In this document: positions 15,337 through 19,944 of the stretch, one piece after another | Layout: every line of letters begins with the position of its first letter | How positions within the stretch are numbered: position 1 is the stretch's first letter | Source of the DNA: Candidatus Peribacter sp. UBA6535 | GTDB taxonomy: Bacteria > Patescibacteriota > Gracilibacteria > Peribacterales > Peribacteraceae | DNA: 19,944 nt | Assembly: GCA_002436205.1 (NCBI GenBank) | Contig: DJKT01000052.1 | Location: 1 to 19,944, forward strand | Direction of reading: 5' to 3' | Made by a program: the position numbers and the translations under genes | Notes under the pieces: model-generated | Seen by the model: only the letters and a program-made list of their open reading frames with translations | What the model was told of the DNA's origin: nothing | The model's database searches: none

Positions 15337-16470
15337 TTATGGAAGGTTATGGAACTCATCATTCAGGACTTCAGCCACGGTGGCAACCTCCTTCTGTGAG
15401 ATATTATTATAAAATGGTAAGGCAACCGTACGGTCAGATACCCCCTCTGTAATAGGGAAATCACCCTTTTTGAAGCCAAATTCTCTTGTATAGAGCGGTT
15501 GAAGATGAATGGCTGGAAAGTAGTTGTTACAGCCTATACCTTTGGCTTTGAGGCGCTCAAGAAGTGCATCGCGATCTTGCGGTGTGTACTTGGAATTGAG
15601 ATGTGCAACGTACACAAACCAACTGGTACGAACATCGTCTTGAGACAAAGCTGGAGTGATGTGATCTGCCAGAGGAGCTAGTGCCTCTTTGTACCACTCA
15701 GAAACAGCATCTCGCTTCTGAATAAATTCTTCTATACGCGAAAGCTGACTGATGCCTAGTGCACAATTAATATCACTAATTCGATAGTTATAGCCAAGAC
15801 GTTCGTGATGTAAAAACCTTCCACTATCATCTCGACCTTGGTTACGCATACTGCGCGCGGCATCTGCAATATCATCTCTATCCGTTACCACCACTCCCCC
15901 CTCTCCTGTAGTCATTTGTTTGTTGGGATAAAAGGCAAACGTACCGCAGTCACCAAATGTTCCGGCTTTTTTGCCATTAAGAGAAGAGCCAAGTGCTTCG
16001 CAGCTATCTTCGATAAGAGCCAAGTTATGTTTATCTGCAATAGCACGTAGTGCATCCCAATCACAAAGGTTTCCGAGTATGTCCACTGCAACAATGGCCT
16101 TTGTTTTCTCGGTGATTGCAGCCTCGATGAGTACAGGATCGATGCACAAAGTATCCGGAAGGATATCCACAAACACAGGAGTTGCCTTTTCAAATAAAAT
16201 ACAATTGGCAGAAGCGATAAAACTAAATGGAGAAGTAATCACCTCATCGCCTTCTTTGATATCTAGAGCCCGTACACAAAGATGGAGAGCAGCCGTTCCA
16301 CTACTTACAGCAATTGCATGCTTTGCCCCTGTGTAAGCCGCAAACTTCTGTTCAAACTCTTCGAGCTTTGCCCCAAGTGAAAGACGGGAGGTTTTGAGTA
16401 CTGCAACAACTGCAGCAATATCTTCATCACTAATATCAGGAGCCGCCAAAGGAATATCGTACTGAGTCAT
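15337..16470 (-). CDS. legC: PLP-dependent sugar aminotransferase (LegC/PglE role)
   Basis: Aminates C4 of the LegB product, giving UDP-4-amino-4,6-dideoxy-GlcNAc. 377 residues, DegT/DnrJ/EryC1/StrS fold: K184 in FYPNKQMTTGEGG is the PLP lysine and D155 in LIEDSCEALG contacts the PLP ring. Both positions match those of PseC in this window. The frame opens at 16518, but ATG 16470 is preferred because it overlaps the neuD stop as TAATG and starts at the usual IPLAAPDIS-type N-terminus. It is not obviously the LegC subfamily proper; the symbol reflects operon position between neuD and legB, and a PglE-like origin is possible. Confidence 0.87.
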   Translation of the reverse strand: MTQYDIPLAAPDISDEDIAAVVAVLKTSRLSLGAKLEEFEQKFAAYTGAKHAIAVSSGTAALHLCVRALDIKEGDEVITSPFSFIASANCILFEKATPVFVDILPDTLCIDPVLIEAAITEKTKAIVAVDILGNLCDWDALRAIADKHNLALIEDSCEALGSSLNGKKAGTFGDCGTFAFYPNKQMTTGEGGVVVTDRDDIADAARSMRNQGRDDSGRFLHHERLGYNYRISDINCALGISQLSRIEEFIQKRDAVSEWYKEALAPLADHITPALSQDDVRTSWFVYVAHLNSKYTPQDRDALLERLKAKGIGCNNYFPAIHLQPLYTREFGFKKGDFPITEGVSDRTVALPFYNNISQKEVATVAEVLNDEFHNLP

Positions 16471-17087
16471 TATGCATTCTCGGAAACTTTTTTTGCAGGA
16501 GTGCCATAGGCAATGCATCCATCTTCAATATCACTTACAACGGCAGAGCCTGCACCAATAATGGAATTGCTTCCAATCTTCACTCCCTCTTTTACCGAAG
16601 ATCCAATACCAACTTGCGTGTTGGCACCGATGTGTACCTCACCCGCAAGATGCGCACCGGGGGAAATGTGTGCAAAGTCCCCAATAGTAGAATCGTGATC
16701 TACCGTAGCATCAGTGTTAATAATACACCCAACACCGAGTACGGTATCCACTCCGACAACTGCTTGAGGCATAACAACTGTTCCCTCTCCAATGGTCACA
16801 CCCGAACATACTGTTGCAGTTGGATGCACTACAGAAACAATGGTGATCCCTGCATCCTTTACTTTCTTCTGCAATTTCGATCGCACAAGAGGATCCCCAA
16901 CACCAACAATTGCACCGTCTATTCCTTCAGGTATTGCACTACCAAGCACAGGAAGATCCATTACAGACCCAGAGGCACTATCATCAATAAATCCAGCGAC
17001 TTCGTATTCGCCTTGAGCAATTGCTGCATCAGCAACCATTTTACCGTGTCCACCTGCGCCGTAGATGACAATACTTTTCTTTCCCAT
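16470..17087 (-). CDS. neuD: NeuD/PglD-family hexapeptide acetyltransferase (LegH role)
   Basis: Likely N-acetylates the C4 amine of UDP-4-amino-4,6-dideoxy-GlcNAc with acetyl-CoA, giving UDP-N,N'-diacetylbacillosamine. 205 residues. The N-terminal Rossmann-like substrate domain has YGAGGHGKMVAD (9-20). The left-handed beta-helix of hexapeptide repeats (about 88-200) has H131 in ATVDHD, equivalent to the catalytic His of PglD. It plays the same chemical role as PseH in the other pathway with an unrelated fold. O-acetylation of a finished NulO, as for NeuD proper, is an alternative. It follows legG after 31 bp containing a hairpin and a promoter-like sequence, and overlaps legC by 1 bp. Confidence 0.88.
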   Translation of the reverse strand: MGKKSIVIYGAGGHGKMVADAAIAQGEYEVAGFIDDSASGSVMDLPVLGSAIPEGIDGAIVGVGDPLVRSKLQKKVKDAGITIVSVVHPTATVCSGVTIGEGTVVMPQAVVGVDTVLGVGCIINTDATVDHDSTIGDFAHISPGAHLAGEVHIGANTQVGIGSSVKEGVKIGSNSIIGAGSAVVSDIEDGCIAYGTPAKKVSENA

Positions 17088-17094
17088 CTGCTAA

Positions 17095-17122
17095 ATACTA
17101 ACCATGCTATTTCGCTTTTCAA
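17095..17122 (-). promoter_or_regulatory. Possible internal promoter for neuD-legC-legB
   Basis: Minus-strand TTGAAA -35 (17122-17117), 16-bp spacer and TAGTAT -10 (17100-17095) end 7 nt before the neuD ATG at 17087, the same near-leaderless spacing as at the operon heads. The -35 falls in the loop of the hairpin at 17109-17130. Confidence 0.45.
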
Positions 17123-17130
17123 AGCGAAAT
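17109..17130 (-). repeat. Perfect 10-bp inverted repeat spanning the legG stop codon
   Basis: Arms 17109-17118 and 17121-17130 (ATTTCGCTTT and its complement) flank 2 nt; as RNA a 9-bp stem with a TGAA loop is likelier. The legG stop codon lies in the loop. No T-run follows, so it is not a standard terminator; an mRNA processing or attenuation element, or a protein site on DNA, are alternatives. Confidence 0.7.
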
Positions 17131-18222
17131 CTCTTCCAAAATAGCCGTTATACGCTCAGAAGCACTAGAGTCTCCATAGAGATTTTGATACGCACCATCA
17201 GAATCCAGCGATTGCGTTATTGCATTGCCAATATCGATCGAACCATACGGTACGTCTCGTACATTACCCGACCGAAGTCTCCCTTTCTGGCGATCTCCTA
17301 TATTTACTACTGGAAGATTGAATGACGCAGCTTCGATAATGCCACTTGATGAATTGCCAACAAGAACATCTGCTACAGATAGCCATGAAAAATATTCTTG
17401 ATGAGAGATGGAAATGAAAAACGTACATTGTGATTTTTGCTTTGCAAACTCCTGCAATGCGGCATTCATTTCTCGTCCACCTGCATCTGCATTCGCTCCA
17501 ATGATCAGAATATTTCCATCGAACGAATTAAGTGCATCAAGCGATGGCTGTATCTGATCTGCAATAGATAACTCCTCTAATGTATCTGGGTGCTGTACAA
17601 ATATGATCGTCTTCTGCGTATCGATGAATCGTGCCATGGCAAAGAGTATGTCTTTCGGTACGAGTTCTATAGAAGTAATTACATCAAGTGCAGGGGCTCC
17701 AACGACAAAAATATTCTCTGGATTCTCATCAGGTTTCATCTGCTTGATTGCATCAGCGTGAGGTTGAGCACTGGTGAGATGAATCGATGCAAGTTGCGTA
17801 ATGGCATGGCGCTGCGCATCATCGAGTGATCCGCTCGATTCCCCACCATGCAAATGTGCAATCGGAATACTGAGTGCACTCGCGGCCTTAGCTGCTGCAA
17901 GCATTTCTGTTCTGTCACCAAGCACGAAGACAATATCTGGTTTTTCTTTTTCAAAAATCTCCAAGCATCCTTTTTGTGTAGCCTCTGCAAATACACGCGT
18001 ACCCTCTGGGGTATCTTCACTCGAAAGCGTATCAAGTTCAGCAACTATCGAGAATCCATCCGTGATAATGGCATCTATCGTATGACCAAATGCTTCCGAA
18101 AGATGCATACCGGTGACGATGAGTCCAAGATCAATCTTATCTGATGCGTGCAATGCATCGAATACCGGTTTGTAAATCCCGTAATCAGCCCTAGTACCTG
18201 TTACGGCAAGAACTTTTCTCAT
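17119..18222 (-). CDS. legG: Hydrolysing UDP-sugar 2-epimerase (LegG/NeuC family)
   Basis: Epimerises C2 and releases UDP from UDP-N,N'-diacetylbacillosamine to give 2,4-diacetamido-2,4,6-trideoxy-mannose (EC 3.2.1.184), substrate of LegI. 367 residues, GT-B-like epimerase fold. Family motifs in order: VTGTRADYG (7-15), VTGMHLSEAFG, GDRTEM (102-107), HGGESSGSLDD (125-135) with H139, and VGNSSSGIIEAASF near the C-terminal UDP site. A NeuC acting on UDP-GlcNAc for true sialic acid is the main alternative; the legB/legC/neuD neighbours favour LegG. It begins in an ATGA overlap with legI, and its stop lies within a strong inverted repeat. Confidence 0.91.
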   Translation of the reverse strand: MRKVLAVTGTRADYGIYKPVFDALHASDKIDLGLIVTGMHLSEAFGHTIDAIITDGFSIVAELDTLSSEDTPEGTRVFAEATQKGCLEIFEKEKPDIVFVLGDRTEMLAAAKAASALSIPIAHLHGGESSGSLDDAQRHAITQLASIHLTSAQPHADAIKQMKPDENPENIFVVGAPALDVITSIELVPKDILFAMARFIDTQKTIIFVQHPDTLEELSIADQIQPSLDALNSFDGNILIIGANADAGGREMNAALQEFAKQKSQCTFFISISHQEYFSWLSVADVLVGNSSSGIIEAASFNLPVVNIGDRQKGRLRSGNVRDVPYGSIDIGNAITQSLDSDGAYQNLYGDSSASERITAILEEISL

Positions 18223-19220
18223 TCAAACATGTCGTAGGAAAGTAACGTTCCCTCAGGAATATCTCTCAACGCTTTCTTTCCAGTAACAGAAGAATGCTCT
18301 TTCGGTGATATGCCAGTTCCCGGTCTTTTCAATGTGATCATGTGCTCTGTAATCTCTTCTCCTGCAGCAATATTCTTACATGTCACAATACTGCGACGAG
18401 CAGCTTTGGCCACATCTTCCTCGACTTCCTGACGTACTTTTTCACCTGTCCCAAGAGCAGACTCGACATTGCGAATGCCTTTAACCATCGCCGTGAGCAA
18501 TTCTGGCTCCAGTGATGCTTTGTGATCTGGACCCGGAAGCGACCTGTCGAGCGTGAAGTGTTTTTCGATCATAACGGCTCCGAGTGCCACTGCGGCAATA
18601 GGCGCTTCTACACCTTCTGTATGATCAGAAAGTCCAACCGGTACACCAAATTTCTGATGCAGTGTTTCCATAGCTCTTAAATTCACCTGATCAAACGGTG
18701 TCGGATACGCACTCGTACAATGCAAAAGTGTGAGTGGAATTCTAGCATCTTTAAAGATAGATACGGCATCATCTACTTCTTCTAAATTGCATGTACCCGT
18801 AGAAAGAATAACGGACTTACCAAGAGCAGCGATTGAATAGAGTAATGGATGATTCGTCACTTCACCGGAAGGAATCTTTATGTAAGGAACTGAAAGTGTC
18901 GCAATAAATTCTGCAGATTGTTTGTCATATGCCGTGATGATGCAATCAATATTTTTTGTGCCTGCATAGTCAACGAGCTCTGCAAAAGCTTCCCGAGGAA
19001 GGGCAAGTGACTTAAGCATCTCAAGCTGTGAGCTGTGACCACCACCCTCTTGATACTCAGCAAGCTGCGTATCGGCAGAAGCAATTTCTTCAGGGTCAAA
19101 CATCTGAAATTTTACTGCATCTGCCCCAGCCTCGGCTGCTTTGTCTATAAGCTCCTTTGCAAGATTAATATCACCATTATGATTCACTCCCGCCTCGGCA
19201 ATAATGTATACGTGATCCAT
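18219..19220 (-). CDS. legI: Legionaminic acid synthase (LegI, NeuB family)
   Basis: Condenses 2,4-diacetamido-2,4,6-trideoxy-mannose with phosphoenolpyruvate to N,N'-diacetyllegionaminic acid (EC 2.5.1.101). 333 residues. NeuB TIM barrel: IIAEAGVNHNGD (6-17), ADAVKFQMF, IKIPSGEVTNHPLL, LSTGTCNLEEV, LHCTSAYPTPFDQVNL, VGLSDHTEG and IEKHFTLDRSLPGPDHKASLEP. A SAF domain with GTGISP and TLLSYD follows at about 275-333. The AGVNHNG start and PGPDHKASLEP are of the NeuB/LegI type, distinct from PseI (AEMSANH and PGPDSAFSLEP). It heads the leg operon with a near-consensus promoter placing transcription start at the ATG. Confidence 0.91.
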   Translation of the reverse strand: MDHVYIIAEAGVNHNGDINLAKELIDKAAEAGADAVKFQMFDPEEIASADTQLAEYQEGGGHSSQLEMLKSLALPREAFAELVDYAGTKNIDCIITAYDKQSAEFIATLSVPYIKIPSGEVTNHPLLYSIAALGKSVILSTGTCNLEEVDDAVSIFKDARIPLTLLHCTSAYPTPFDQVNLRAMETLHQKFGVPVGLSDHTEGVEAPIAAVALGAVMIEKHFTLDRSLPGPDHKASLEPELLTAMVKGIRNVESALGTGEKVRQEVEEDVAKAARRSIVTCKNIAAGEEITEHMITLKRPGTGISPKEHSSVTGKKALRDIPEGTLLSYDMFE

Positions 19221-19226
19221 AAGGGT

Positions 19227-19255
19227 ATTGTAGGGATAGAAGCAGTATTTGACAA
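19227..19255 (-). promoter_or_regulatory. Promoter of the leg operon, leaderless
   Basis: Minus-strand TTGTCA -35 (19255-19250), 17-bp spacer and TACAAT -10 (19232-19227), one mismatch each. Six nt separate the -10 from the legI ATG at 19220, so the expected transcription start is the A of the ATG. Its -35 overlaps that of the divergent promoter. Confidence 0.72.
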
Positions 19256-19276
19256 AACAAAAAAAGTAAATATAAT
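19249..19276 (+). promoter_or_regulatory. Consensus promoter of the small acidic protein gene, leaderless
   Basis: Perfect TTGACA (19249-19254) and perfect TATAAT (19271-19276) with a 16-bp spacer; exactly 6 nt precede ATG 19283, so transcription should start at the A of the ATG. This is the strongest promoter sequence in the window. Confidence 0.8.
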
Positions 19277-19282
19277 GTAATC

Positions 19283-19654
19283 ATGGTTAGAGATAGAGCT
19301 GCCGATACATCAGAGAACTACTCAGTTGAATTTATAGAATCCATAGCAGAGGATTTAGATTCTGCGATTGCAGCTGCAGAGAGCCGCTCTGATGAATCTG
19401 ATTCAATAGTCACAGAGGCTAAGCAATATTTAGTGGGTGCAGTAGCAATGATCAGAGAGTTTCTCAAAAGTACTGAAAATCCATCCGAAGATGTTATAGT
19501 AAGACTCATTGATTCCTTGGGAGGATTTGAATTATTAGAGCAAGCACAGTATACCTGCCTACAATCTAAGCCTCAGGAAACACCCGATGAATCTGTAACA
19601 AATCAATGGAGTCGAATTTATAGAAAATTAATGGATGGGCAAAGCGAGAACTAG
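19283..19654 (+). CDS. Small acidic protein, no recognised family
   Basis: 123 residues; I do not recognise a family. No signal peptide, membrane segment or Cys motif (one Cys, in YTCLQ). It is rich in Glu, Asp and Ser, with a likely helical central part (about 41-63, AKQYLVGAVAMIREFL) and a second helix (about 68-92). It is probably a soluble cytoplasmic protein. Support for its being a gene: perfect sigma70-type promoter with start at the ATG, a full open frame, and a stop placed exactly against the neighbouring gene. Its codons look more AT-rich (AGA for Arg, ATA for Ile, TTA for Leu) than the flanking sugar genes, a sign of possible separate origin. Being divergent from legI, it could be a regulator or an unrelated insert; no evidence decides. 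Confidence 0.7.
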   Translation: MVRDRAADTSENYSVEFIESIAEDLDSAIAAAESRSDESDSIVTEAKQYLVGAVAMIREFLKSTENPSEDVIVRLIDSLGGFELLEQAQYTCLQSKPQETPDESVTNQWSRIYRKLMDGQSEN

Positions 19655-19944
19655 ACTGCAGTCCAACCACCATCGACTACCAAGTTGTGCCCAGTAACGT
19701 AATTTGCATCATTGGAAAGTAGATACACTGCTGCAGGGGCGATGTCCTCAGGTGCTGCCATGCGACCGAGAGGCGTCCGCTTGGAATACTCTCTGAGCAA
19801 TACTTCAGACTGACCATTTTCTATTCCACCAGGAGAGATAGCATTGACCCGAAGGCCTGATGATGCGTAGTAGGATGCCAAGTAGCGCGTGAAATTAATC
19901 AGCCCTCCTTTGATGGCACTGTACGCAGCTGGCATAGTCATGTC
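19651..19944 (-). CDS. SDR-family oxidoreductase, PtmA-like, N-terminus beyond window
   Basis: 97 C-terminal residues of a classical short-chain dehydrogenase (full length usually about 250). The visible part holds the catalytic YxxxK (in PAAYSAIKGG), the following helix, RVNAISPGGIE, and the standard C-terminus LLSNDANYVTGHNLVVDGGW. The MTMP-xx-Y-x-x-I-K context and SPGGI followed by a Gln/Glu-rich segment resemble PtmA-type SDRs of legionaminic acid gene sets, which lie beside CMP-sugar synthetase genes. Its TAG stop shares the palindrome CTAG with the stop of the convergent small gene. A generic 3-oxoacyl reductase-like SDR is the alternative. Confidence 0.85.
   Translation of the reverse strand, partial: DMTMPAAYSAIKGGLINFTRYLASYYASSGLRVNAISPGGIENGQSEVLLREYSKRTPLGRMAAPEDIAPAAVYLLSNDANYVTGHNLVVDGGWTAV

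Noticed and set aside
19654..19663. 10-bp palindrome GACTGCAGTC as operator or terminator
   Set aside because: It lies within the final codons of the SDR, has no tail or second copy, and a short palindrome alone is not enough evidence.
1..19944. UGA recoded to glycine, as in Gracilibacteria/SR1
   Set aside because: TGA ends several genes exactly at expected family lengths and inside ATGA overlaps; no conserved-domain gene needs TGA read-through.
1..19944. CRISPR array, tRNA or rRNA genes, insertion sequences, attachment sites
   Set aside because: No regularly spaced repeats, no recognisable tRNA/rRNA sequence and no transposase-like or integrase-like protein seen; coding density is too high to leave room for most of these.

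Overview
The window is a cell-surface glycan locus carrying two nearly complete nonulosonic acid (NulO, sialic-acid-like sugar) pathways on opposite strands. It looks bacterial: operons with stop/start overlaps, sigma70-type promoters, standard code (TGA is a real stop in the ATGA overlaps), and moderate GC by eye. An S-layer-homology (SLH) protein, near absence of Shine-Dalgarno (SD) sites and leaderless-looking operon heads fit a candidate-phylum (CPR-like, e.g. Peregrinibacteria/Peribacteria-type) genome, but that placement is a weak inference.

Layout. 1-1873 (minus): a GDP-mannose 4,6-dehydratase (gmd) followed by a GT4 glycosyltransferase that runs off the left edge. 1979-11970 (plus): an eleven-gene pseudaminic acid operon: pseB, a secreted SLH + NHL beta-propeller protein, pseC, an SpsF/PseF-type cytidylyltransferase, an N-acetyl-sugar amidotransferase (PseA/WbpG type) with dedicated HisH- and HisF-like partners, pseG, pseH, a formyltransferase and a PIG-L deacetylase. 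11974-13128 (minus): a lone SAM methyltransferase. 13227-14327 (plus): pseI, separated from the rest of the pathway. 14314-19220 (minus): a legionaminic/bacillosamine-type operon transcribed legI, legG, neuD/legH, legC, legB. 19283-19654 (plus): an unrecognised small acidic protein. 19651-19944 (minus): the C-terminal part of a PtmA-like SDR, cut by the right edge.

How the genes work together. PseB-C-H-G-I plus the cytidylyltransferase can take UDP-GlcNAc to CMP-pseudaminic acid. The amidotransferase/HisH/HisF trio should turn an N-acyl group into an amidine. The deacetylase/formyltransferase pair could swap N-acetyl for N-formyl. LegB-C-NeuD-LegG-LegI can build a legionaminic-type NulO. Only one cytidylyltransferase is visible, so it is either shared or a second lies outside. 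The SLH-NHL protein, embedded between pseB and pseC with a 4-bp overlap, is the best candidate for a surface acceptor or partner of these sugars. No NulO transferase is visible.

Regulation. Several operon heads have a -10 box ending 6-10 nt before the ATG, which puts transcription start at or within a few bases of the start codon. Most downstream genes start in ATGA/GTGA/TAATG overlaps. The clearest case is 19227-19276, where two divergent near-consensus promoters overlap at their -35 boxes.
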